Shown here: piece after piece, positions 55,178 to 62,854 of the stretch | How positions within the stretch are numbered: position 1 is the first letter of the stretch | How the letters are laid out: the number at the start of each line of letters is the position of its first letter | NCBI RefSeq assembly: GCF_003730195.1 | Contig: NZ_QWGG01000001.1 | Span: 868,001-932,000 of the forward strand | Origin: Halosimplex salinum | GTDB taxonomy: Archaea; Halobacteriota; Halobacteria; Halobacteriales; Haloarculaceae | DNA: 64,000 nt | Direction: 5' to 3' | Made by a program: the position numbers and the translations under genes | The notes under the pieces: generated by a model | The model's database searches: none | What the model saw: only the letters and a program-made list of their open reading frames with translations | Told to the model about the DNA's origin: nothing

Positions 55178-56902
55178 TCAGTCGATCATCGTCGTCGCGT
55201 GACCGAGTATCAGGAACGCCGGTGCGGTGTAGTCGATGGCCCACTCGTTGGCGGAGAAGGAGGCCGTCGCGTCGACGTAGCACTTCGCGGGCGGGGCGTC
55301 CGTTCGCTCGATGTACTCGGCGAGTTGTTCGTCGTCGCCGTTGCGGTTGGCGCCGCTGACGACCATCCCCGGAATGTAGGTCCCGGTCCCCTCGATCAGC
55401 CGGTCGTGGGGGTTCTGCGTCGGGTAGGTACCCTGTCCCGTCACGTAGCTGTAACCGGTCGGCGTCCGACCGAGCGCGTAGTGCAACTGGTCGAGCGCGC
55501 CCGCGACGTAGCGCTCGTCTGGACTGACCTCGTTCGCCAGCAACAGCAGCCCGCCCTTCGAGAGCGCGAGTTTCGTCGACGCCCAGTGGTAGTCCTCGGT
55601 GTCGAGCGCGTCACGGTAACCGTCGGCCTCGATCTCCGCGACGAGGGCGTCGGCGTAGTCGAGGAAGGTGGATTCGAGCCCCTCTCGCCGGGCCGGATCG
55701 GCAGCATCGCTCGTGAGATACGCCCACTGGCCGAGCGAGAGCGTGTCGTCCCAGACGGGCGCGCGTACGGGCGCGTCGAACAGGTCTCCTAGTTCGGATT
55801 CGAGATAGTCGGCGTATCGGGGTTCGCCAGTGGTCTTCAGCAGTTCGCTCGCGGCCCAGAACCGCTCCTCGGCGTCGGTCTCCTTGCGGTAGGGGCCGGA
55901 GCCGCCGCCCTGGCCCTCGTCGAAGCGGAAGGACGGGTCCGGGTTGGCTTCGAGGTAGTCGTGGGCGTCGCGGGCGTTCGACAGGGCGCGCTCGGCGAAC
56001 TCGGCGTCGAAGTCTGCGTACACGCGTGCGGCCATCGCCATCGACGCGGCGTACTGGGCGGTCCCGAACGTCGAGAGGCCGAACACGAAGCGGTCGCGAG
56101 TGTCCGCCGTCGGCGGGGTGTCGAGATCCGGCCACGCTTCGCCCGCCACCTTGTGGTAGACGGCGCCGTCGGGTCGTTGCATCCGTTCGAGCCACTCCAG
56201 TTCGAACTTCGCCTCGACGAGCAGGTCCGGCAGTCCCGCCTCGCGGTCGGCCGACGAGAGCCCCGTCGGAACGTCGCACTGCCCGGCACGGAACGCGTCG
56301 GGATACCGCTCGTACGCCAGGAGCATCTGGCCGACGGTGACCGCGCCCGGCGGCACGTACTTCCCGTAGTCGCCGGCGTCGTACCACCCGCCCGAGACGT
56401 CGAGCACGCCGCCCTCGTCGCGGAACTCGTCGCCGAAGTACAGACGCGCCTCGGCGTCCTGCGTGTGACCGGCGTCGATATCGAGCCCGGTGACCGGATC
56501 GTCGATGGCGGTGTCCGACCGCTTCAACGAGTAGAGACGGACTGCGTCGACCAGCGTCCCCTCGTACACGTCGGCGCTCACGCGAAAGGGGACCGACTCC
56601 CCGGCGGTCTCCGCCAGTTCGCCGTCCGCGTCCGTGCCACGGCCCACGGCGACGCGGTACTCCCCGCGAGCGGTCAGGTCGGAGAAGTCGGCACGACGCA
56701 CGGTTTCGCCCGCGTCCGGGTCGTCGATGGGGTCGGAAAGCGTCCCGGAGAGCGCGATACCGTCCTCGTCGGTATCTCTGACGACGAACCGATCGGCCTC
56801 GACCGCCGCGATGGCGTGTTTGGGTGCGTTCGGGAGGTATCCCACCTGGTCGACGTGGACCCGCTGGGGCGGCCGGTCGGATCCCGGCGTGGAGTCAGTC
56901 AT
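55178..56902 (-). CDS. Cytoplasmic GH9 beta-glucanase
   Basis: A 574-residue inverting enzyme. An N-terminal Ig-like CelD_N domain (about 12-110, starting VHVDQVGYLPNAPKHA) precedes the (alpha/alpha)6 barrel. The general-base aspartates lie in GGWYDAGDYGKY (Asp175 and Asp178), and the general acid is probably Glu553 in NEWAIDY at the extreme C-terminus. There is no signal peptide or anchor, so it should act inside the cell on imported oligosaccharides. Members with this CelD_N layout include endoglucanases and exo-glucosidases or cellobiosidases; the exact specificity cannot be read. In this locus the natural partner substrate is a glucan backbone such as that of xyloglucan. The start is MTDSTPGSDR; the 64 codons upstream overlap the divergent ThuA-like gene. 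Confidence 0.9.
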   Translation of the reverse strand: MTDSTPGSDRPPQRVHVDQVGYLPNAPKHAIAAVEADRFVVRDTDEDGIALSGTLSDPIDDPDAGETVRRADFSDLTARGEYRVAVGRGTDADGELAETAGESVPFRVSADVYEGTLVDAVRLYSLKRSDTAIDDPVTGLDIDAGHTQDAEARLYFGDEFRDEGGVLDVSGGWYDAGDYGKYVPPGAVTVGQMLLAYERYPDAFRAGQCDVPTGLSSADREAGLPDLLVEAKFELEWLERMQRPDGAVYHKVAGEAWPDLDTPPTADTRDRFVFGLSTFGTAQYAASMAMAARVYADFDAEFAERALSNARDAHDYLEANPDPSFRFDEGQGGGSGPYRKETDAEERFWAASELLKTTGEPRYADYLESELGDLFDAPVRAPVWDDTLSLGQWAYLTSDAADPARREGLESTFLDYADALVAEIEADGYRDALDTEDYHWASTKLALSKGGLLLLANEVSPDERYVAGALDQLHYALGRTPTGYSYVTGQGTYPTQNPHDRLIEGTGTYIPGMVVSGANRNGDDEQLAEYIERTDAPPAKCYVDATASFSANEWAIDYTAPAFLILGHATTMID

Positions 56903-57081
56903 GATGGCGTTCACTTCCGTCGGCCGACAAAAAAGCGCGCGGTTGGTCGTGGAACTCTCCGGGTCCGGGTTCCGGTCCGGGACGGCGAGGCGGGGCGTGG
57001 AGCGGCCGGATAAGTCGACCGCCCGCGAACAGTCTTTCCGGTATCCGAATCCGCATGCGTGCGGGCGGCGACAGTCTCGAC

Positions 57082-57831
57082 ATGCCCGACACACGCGTCA
57101 CGGTCTGGAACGAGTTCGTGCACGAGCAGGAGAACGACACGGTCGCGGAGCTCTACCCCGACGGTATCCACGGCGCCATCGCCGACGCGCTGGCCGAGCG
57201 CGGCTTCGACACGGAGACCGCCACTCTCCAGGAGCCCGAACACGGTCTCACCGAGGACGTACTCGACGAGACCGACGTGTTGACCTGGTGGGGGCACACG
57301 GCTCACGACGATGTCGAAGACGAGATCGCCGAGCGAGTCATCGAACACGTCCGCGACGGGATGGGCCTCATCGTCCTCCACTCGGGACACTTCTCGAAGG
57401 TGTTCCGCGGGCTGATGGGGACGACCTGTTCGCTCAAGTGGCGCGAGGCCGCAGAGCGCGAGCGCCTGTGGGTCATCGAGCCGAGCCACCCCATCGCCGA
57501 CGGCATCGACGACTGCATCGAACTCGACGAGGCGGAGATGTACGGCGAGCGCTTCGATATCCCTCAGCCCGAGACGCTCGTGTTCAACTCCTGGTTCGAG
57601 GGCGGCGAAGTGTTCCGCTCGGGCTGTACGTACCGCCGCGGCAGCGGCCGGATCTTCTACTTCCGACCGGGTCACGAGACGTATCCGATCTACCACAACG
57701 AGGAGATTCTGCACGTGCTGGCCAACGCCGTCGAGTGGGCCGCCCCGAGCGACGACCCGGCGACGTCCAGCGGTGGGAACGCCGAACCGCGAGAAGACAT
57801 CGATACCTCCGACGAGCGAAGCGTCCACTGA
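57082..57831 (+). CDS. ThuA-like trehalose-utilisation domain protein
   Basis: A 249-residue protein with the glutamine-amidotransferase-like fold of the ThuA family. The core reads [49 protein letters not shown] and [21 protein letters not shown]. ThuA proteins occur in sugar-utilisation operons (trehalose in rhizobia) and have been linked to conversion of 3-keto sugars, but the biochemistry is still thin. An ATG 9 codons upstream (57055) is equally open; MPDTRVTVW begins like most homologues. It is divergent from GH9 and the only member of its family here. In other genomes such proteins often accompany Gfo/Idh/MocA dehydrogenases and isomerase-like barrels, and both are nearby. Confidence 0.85.
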   Translation: MPDTRVTVWNEFVHEQENDTVAELYPDGIHGAIADALAERGFDTETATLQEPEHGLTEDVLDETDVLTWWGHTAHDDVEDEIAERVIEHVRDGMGLIVLHSGHFSKVFRGLMGTTCSLKWREAAERERLWVIEPSHPIADGIDDCIELDEAEMYGERFDIPQPETLVFNSWFEGGEVFRSGCTYRRGSGRIFYFRPGHETYPIYHNEEILHVLANAVEWAAPSDDPATSSGGNAEPREDIDTSDERSVH

Positions 57832-57933
57832 TCCGCGAGCGGGGCCGTCGACTCGGTGATCGTCGACACGTTCGACAGTCGACTCGGTTGGTCGTCGACC
57901 GGCCGACCGTCGTCCAACCCAGCCGCCGACCGC

Positions 57934-58185
57934 CTACTCCTCGACGGTCGGCGGGGTGATCGTCTCCTCTTCTTCGTCCTCGTCGTCCTCGTCGTCCTCG
58001 TACTGCGGTGCGATCTGCCACTTGAAGTAGACGGTCCACCCCAGCGACGTGACGCCGAACAGTCCGACGACGAGCGGGTTGAGCGGGGGCGTTCCGGGCG
58101 TCGAGAGCCAGAGCGCGCTGAACATCACCCCGAAGGTGTAGATGAACACCGCACCGTCGGTCGACTCGATTTCCATGTCGCTCAC
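57934..58185 (-). CDS. Small two-helix membrane protein, unknown function
   Basis: An 83-residue protein with two hydrophobic helices (VFIYTFGVMFSALWL and PLVVGLFGVTSLGWTVYFKW) and a very acidic C-terminal tail (DDEDDEDEEEE). No family is recognised. Met4 is an alternative start. The acidic tail and clean helix pattern argue for a real gene. It lies between ThuA-like and binding-protein genes without an evident link to either. Confidence 0.6.
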   Translation of the reverse strand: MSDMEIESTDGAVFIYTFGVMFSALWLSTPGTPPLNPLVVGLFGVTSLGWTVYFKWQIAPQYEDDEDDEDEEEETITPPTVEE

Positions 58186-58255
58186 TTCGTGCGCGCGTGC
58201 TTAGAACTGGCGTTCGCGCCCGGCCCCCGCGGAGCGAGGCGCCCGAACCCCGCAG

Positions 58256-60376
58256 TCACTCGGTGGTCGGGCCGAGCGTCCCCGCCTGTACGTGGTAGTG
58301 CTGGGGCGCGGTCGGTCGGCCGCGACTCATCCTGAGCGACAACTCGTCGTCCGATGCGAGGGCGACCTTCGAGCGATTCGTCCACAGTCCCACGCGGTCC
58401 TGCACGAACACGACGTTCGGGAGCGCGTAGTTGTACCAGCGAGCACAGCGGCGCGCCGCCTCGCGGAACCCCGCCTCGCCGGTGTCGGGGGCGCGGAGGC
58501 GCTCCACTTCCGAACAGGGCGAGACCGTCTCGCCCGCGTCGTCGAACTCGTAGGTCGCGCCGCCGTCGGCGTAGTCGACGCCGTCGACCGCGAGCGCGCC
58601 AGGGTCTTCGGGGAGCGTGACCGACTCGGGCACCGACGCCAGGGGTGGGTCGTCTCGACAGCTGCCCAGCGGGTTCCCCGCGACGGCGATCGGTGGTATT
58701 GCCGTCCAACCCTCGCCCGCCGCAAACCAGTCGTTGTAGTACGTCGTCGGCGACCACCCGCCCGGAACGTCCGTCAGGAGGAGGTCGAACGCCCCGCGAC
58801 GGATATTGTCCTCGTAATCGAGACCGCCGCCCAGCAACTGACGGATCTCGATAGCCACGCCGAACGACTCGAGACCGGCGACGAGGGTCTCGATCTCGGC
58901 GATCTCCGGGGAGAAAACGGTGAGCGTCAGCGACAGCGTCGACCCCTCGGGGCTCGTCCACAGGCCGTCGACGCGCTCGTAGCCGGCCCGTCGAAGCCAC
59001 GTCGCCGCCCGCTCGTAGTCGGCGGCCAGCGGGTAGTCGTACAGGGAATCGAGGAACCCGGGTTCGAACACCGTCTCGGGGGTGGTCCCGAGCATCCCCG
59101 TCCACGTCGACGGCGCCATCGTCCCCTTCCCGTACTGGTTCAGGCGCATGCGAGCGAGCGGCGCCGCGGCGGCGATGGCGCGGCGCACCCACAGTCGTCG
59201 GAGGTGCTCGTTCTCCCAGTTGAAGGTGAGTTGCAGGCCGCCGCCGGCGGGGTTGGGCCAGGTGGCGAGTTGCTCGACGTCGTCGGGGACGTCAGCCGCG
59301 AAGAAGTCGCCCTTCGCCTCGGCGATGACGCCCGTCCCGAAGTCCACCTCCTCGCCGCTGAGGTAGTCCCGAGGGTCGTAGAACGACCCCGACGGCCGTC
59401 CGCCGTTCGACGAGTTGACCTGCGGTTCGTCGGCGCCCACGGCCCCGCCGACGATCCGGAGCGTGCGCCTATCCGAGGCTCCGGGGTAGTCCGACCGGGG
59501 CTCCGCGTAGACGACTTCCGCGTTCGTCCGGAGGTTGTGAGGGACCTCGATCCCCTCGTCGGTCACGTCGTCCGCCGACCGGACCTCGTAGCGGCCGGTG
59601 CCGTACCCCTCCTCGACGAACGTCTCGATACGCAGCTTTCCCCGGCGGTAGTCGAGGTACGTCTCCTGGACGGCGTCCCGGGTCGTCGCGTCCTCGAAGC
59701 GCTCGACCCACGGTTCGCTATAGGACGGGGGGAGCGGCGGCAAACCGGGGTGGACGCGCCCGCCGGCCGCCTCGGCGTTCGTCGGCCCGCGACGGAACGC
59801 CCGCCGGTACTCGGTGCCGTCGAGGAGGTCACCGCCGAACTCCGCCTCCTGGAAGGCGCCGTTCGTCTCGAGCCAGCCGATCCGGTCCGCGAGGTAGTAC
59901 GGCCGGCCGTCGAGCGGTTCGCCGTTCCAGTAGGTCAGGCGGTCGTCGAAGGAGAGCCGCACCGCCTCGCCGTCCTCGACGGCGTAGTCGTCGACCGCGC
60001 AGGGGACCGATAGCTCCCGCCCGCCGACTGATGTTGTGTGCCCGCTCGTGTAGTACTCCCCCGAGGGCCCGTGGACGGGCAGGACCAGACTGTGGAGGAA
60101 CCCGAGGAAGTGCGCCCGCCCGGTCGGCGTCCCCATGTTCGGCCCCATATCGAGCGACGTCGGGTGGGCGTGGGTCATGACGGAGACCACGTTCGTCCCG
60201 GCCCGGTCGGGCGCCGTGGTCTGGTCACTCCCGTCTGTCTCGTTCGAACAACCGGTCAGCCCCGCCGACGCCGCGAGGCCGGTCAGTGAGACGAACCGCC
60301 GCCTGTTCAGTCGTCCGCCAGAATCGGACTCGCCGCCGTTCCGAACGTCGTCCCGCCGGTTGGAGTCACCCACCAT
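58256..60376 (-). CDS. Tat-exported lipoprotein solute-binding protein, SBP_bac_5 family
   Basis: A 706-residue surface binding protein from MVGDSNRRDD. The leader shows LNRRRFVSLTGLAAS (Arg 25-27) and a lipobox LTGC with Cys43. The mature domain has family-5 blocks such as LSFDDRLTYWNGEPLDG, YGTGRYEVRSADD and HLRRLWVRRAIAAAAPL. It is diverged from the two near-identical paralogues at 14138 and 60624, so it may bind a different oligosaccharide. The frame continues 208 codons upstream, but this is the antisense of the neighbouring binding-protein gene. It is divergent from that gene across 247 bp and has no permease gene beside it. Confidence 0.85.
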   Translation of the reverse strand: MVGDSNRRDDVRNGGESDSGGRLNRRRFVSLTGLAASAGLTGCSNETDGSDQTTAPDRAGTNVVSVMTHAHPTSLDMGPNMGTPTGRAHFLGFLHSLVLPVHGPSGEYYTSGHTTSVGGRELSVPCAVDDYAVEDGEAVRLSFDDRLTYWNGEPLDGRPYYLADRIGWLETNGAFQEAEFGGDLLDGTEYRRAFRRGPTNAEAAGGRVHPGLPPLPPSYSEPWVERFEDATTRDAVQETYLDYRRGKLRIETFVEEGYGTGRYEVRSADDVTDEGIEVPHNLRTNAEVVYAEPRSDYPGASDRRTLRIVGGAVGADEPQVNSSNGGRPSGSFYDPRDYLSGEEVDFGTGVIAEAKGDFFAADVPDDVEQLATWPNPAGGGLQLTFNWENEHLRRLWVRRAIAAAAPLARMRLNQYGKGTMAPSTWTGMLGTTPETVFEPGFLDSLYDYPLAADYERAATWLRRAGYERVDGLWTSPEGSTLSLTLTVFSPEIAEIETLVAGLESFGVAIEIRQLLGGGLDYEDNIRRGAFDLLLTDVPGGWSPTTYYNDWFAAGEGWTAIPPIAVAGNPLGSCRDDPPLASVPESVTLPEDPGALAVDGVDYADGGATYEFDDAGETVSPCSEVERLRAPDTGEAGFREAARRCARWYNYALPNVVFVQDRVGLWTNRSKVALASDDELSLRMSRGRPTAPQHYHVQAGTLGPTTE

Positions 60377-60623
60377 CACGCATGGACAATAGTGACAACC
60401 AACCATAGGGTTTTGGTCGCTCGACGAGTAGACGGCCTCGCGAGCGCGAGTAAACCTGTCTCGAGCGCGACAGACGGCCGAGTTCAGATTCAGATACTGG
60501 GCCGACCTGTCCGCAGTAGAGGCATCACAGCCTTTCAGACGCGCGACAGTATCGTTTGTTCGCCCCGTCCATATCGCGTAATTTTCAATTATGGTTTTAT
60601 ACCCCGGATTGGTGGGTTGTGGT
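60377..60623. other. Divergent promoter region between two binding-protein genes
   Basis: This 247-bp gap holds TTTTATACC (60595-60603), 21-29 bases before the plus-strand ATG at 60624. ATTTTCAATTATGG lies just before it. No equally clear TATA box is seen for the minus-strand gene. No coding sequence was recognised. Confidence 0.5.
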
Positions 60624-62753
60624 ATGCGTCCCAATAGCATAGACGATAGTACAGGACTGTCTCGGCGACAGTACGCGCAGGTACTGGCCGGGATGGGCGT
60701 CGCCGGACTGGCCGGGTGTCCGAGTGACAGCGGTAGCGGCGGCGAGACGCCGGAGGACGGAGGTGCGGACACCGAGACGCCCGCCGATAGCGGGGGCGAG
60801 GACCCGACCGCGACCCCGACAGACGACTCGTCGGAAGCTACCGCGACCGACCGACAGGCGGTGACCGACTCGATTGCCGTCGGGATCGCCAACTCGCCGG
60901 ACGTGTTCAACTGGAACCCGTGGACGCCACAGGACAACACCATCGGCGACCTCTGGATGACGGAACTGTACGGACTGAGCAACGTCCACACGGGAGACAA
61001 CTCCTACAGCGGGGCGGCGATCCCGACCCCACACAAGCCCGACCACGACGAGATCGAGGTGATGACCTGGATCGAGGACCACGAAGTAGAGCCACCGTAC
61101 GACTGGCGCCAGCACTACGACGACCGCTCGGAGTTCTGGAACGGCGACCCGTTCGACGCCGACGCCCTCGTCACCCACAACCACGTCCAGTACTTCCACG
61201 ACGGGAACAAGTTCGCCGAGGGAGCGACGTACAACCAGGAGGCCGAAGACCAGTGGACGCGCCACGGCTGGTTCGACAAGGGCGAAGTGCCCGACCAGGA
61301 CCCGAACCCGGTCTCGACTCCCGTTCTGGAGACGGAGGCGTCGCGGCTCAACTTCAACCCGCCGACTCACCCCGACTTCACCCAGCCGTACGTCGAGAAG
61401 TACCAGGACGCGAGTTCGACGGACCAGGTCGAGTCGGTCACGAACGACCTCGGGAGCGACCGCATCTCGCTCCAGCGGATCCAGGAGAACGGCTGGGGGA
61501 GCGGGCCGTACGTCCTCGAGTCGATGGACGACGTCGGGTCGGAGAAGGCGGTCTTGCACCTCGACCCGGACCACCCGAACGCCGAGCACACGAACGTCGA
61601 GAAGCTCGAACTGTACTGGGCGGAGGGCGACCGGCTCCAGACGCTCCAGACCAACGGGGAGATAGACGTGAATCCCGGGCCGGTCACCGAGACGTCTACC
61701 CTCAATCGGGAGGCGCTCCCCGACCACATGCAGGAGCTGTCCCGGTGGCTCAACACGACTCGCGGCGACATGTGGAAACTCAACTGGCACAACCCGCACC
61801 TCCAGCGGCTGTGGGTGCGCCGGGCGATGGTCGAGGCCATCGACTGGAACGCCGTCAGCGCCAACGGCTGGGGCGAGGACTCCGCGATCGTGACCGAACA
61901 CGACACGTTCCTGCTCGACGCCGAGTCCGAGAGAGTGTTCTCACAGGAGTTCCTCGACAGCCTCCACACCTACTCGCGGGAGTCGGACACCGAGACCGCC
62001 GACGAGTACATGCGGCGCGCCGGCTACTCGCGACAGGGCGGTCAGTGGGTCGACCCGCAGGGGAACACCGCGGCGATCGACCTGAGCGCACGGTCGGGAA
62101 GCACGTCCAACGTCCAGGCCGGGCAGACGATCCGGGAGAACCTCGCGAGCTGGGGCTTCGGCGTGAACTTCACCACCCAGGGCTGGTCCACGTGGTCGAA
62201 CAGCCTCAAACCGAACCAGCTCAACTACGACTCCACCCTCTTCTGGTCGGACACCGCCACGGTCTACGGCAAGTACAACGACCGGGGCGCGTGGTGGGGC
62301 GAGGCGCTCCTCGGCGGCAGTCCGTCCGCCGACAGCCCCTTCCGCCTGACCGACGACGACGAGGTGGACACCCAGAACAAACCCGTCCACGTCGAACTCC
62401 CGGAGGAGGTCGGCTCGATCGAAGCGCCCGACCAGGCCGGTCGTGATCCCGACCTCGAGAACGGACGCGAGGTCGACATGCTCGAAGTCGTCGATGCGAT
62501 CCGACAGCCGGGCAACTCCGACGAGGAGCTCCAGGAGCTCTACCGCACCTGCGCGCAGTACTACAACTTCTACGTCCCCCACTTCGTGTTCCAGCAGTTG
62601 CTCGCCGGGTCGTGGGGCAACGTGCGGGACTTCGAGTGGCCCGAGCCGGACGCCCAGGCGCTCGACTACGAGCGCTTCGCCGGCATCGAGAACGCAGTCG
62701 TTCTCAGCGGTATCACGCAAGCGAGCACGGACGAGGACTTCCCGTCGCCGTAA
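60624..62753 (+). CDS. Tat-exported lipoprotein solute-binding protein, SBP_bac_5 family, paralogue of the one at 14138
   Basis: A 709-residue surface binding protein from MRPNSIDDST. Twin Arg 14-15 and lipobox Cys32 fall at exactly the same positions as in the paralogue at 14138-16300, followed by a Thr/Glu/Asp/Pro-rich linker (about 33-75). Nearly every block is shared: NSPDVFNWNPWTPQDNT, DWRQHYDDRSEFWNGDPFD, VRRAMVEAIDWNAVSANGWGE and LYRTCAQYYNFYVPHF. The two genes lie 45 kb apart at the two ends of the carbohydrate region, which suggests one was copied. A leaderless TATA box at 60595 supports the start. Probably an oligosaccharide-binding subunit for an Opp-type importer (inference). Confidence 0.87.
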   Translation: MRPNSIDDSTGLSRRQYAQVLAGMGVAGLAGCPSDSGSGGETPEDGGADTETPADSGGEDPTATPTDDSSEATATDRQAVTDSIAVGIANSPDVFNWNPWTPQDNTIGDLWMTELYGLSNVHTGDNSYSGAAIPTPHKPDHDEIEVMTWIEDHEVEPPYDWRQHYDDRSEFWNGDPFDADALVTHNHVQYFHDGNKFAEGATYNQEAEDQWTRHGWFDKGEVPDQDPNPVSTPVLETEASRLNFNPPTHPDFTQPYVEKYQDASSTDQVESVTNDLGSDRISLQRIQENGWGSGPYVLESMDDVGSEKAVLHLDPDHPNAEHTNVEKLELYWAEGDRLQTLQTNGEIDVNPGPVTETSTLNREALPDHMQELSRWLNTTRGDMWKLNWHNPHLQRLWVRRAMVEAIDWNAVSANGWGEDSAIVTEHDTFLLDAESERVFSQEFLDSLHTYSRESDTETADEYMRRAGYSRQGGQWVDPQGNTAAIDLSARSGSTSNVQAGQTIRENLASWGFGVNFTTQGWSTWSNSLKPNQLNYDSTLFWSDTATVYGKYNDRGAWWGEALLGGSPSADSPFRLTDDDEVDTQNKPVHVELPEEVGSIEAPDQAGRDPDLENGREVDMLEVVDAIRQPGNSDEELQELYRTCAQYYNFYVPHFVFQQLLAGSWGNVRDFEWPEPDAQALDYERFAGIENAVVLSGITQASTDEDFPSP

Positions 62754-62823
62754 CGGGACTCACTCGCTGTCAGGCCCGTTTCTCGCTTTCGACCGACCCC
62801 TCGCGAGCCGTTCGTGTGGTAAC

Positions 62824-62830
62824 GTTTATC
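62824..62830 (+). promoter_or_regulatory. TATA element of the GH2 gene
   Basis: GTTTATC lies 25-31 bases before the ATG at 62855. Confidence 0.5.
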
Positions 62831-62854
62831 CTGCACCGCGAGCGGGTGGTCAGT

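Noticed and set aside
60379-61000. N-terminal extension of the binding-protein frame that ends at 58256
   Set aside because: The extra 208 codons are the complement of the neighbouring binding-protein gene. The Tat leader with lipobox begins at 60376.
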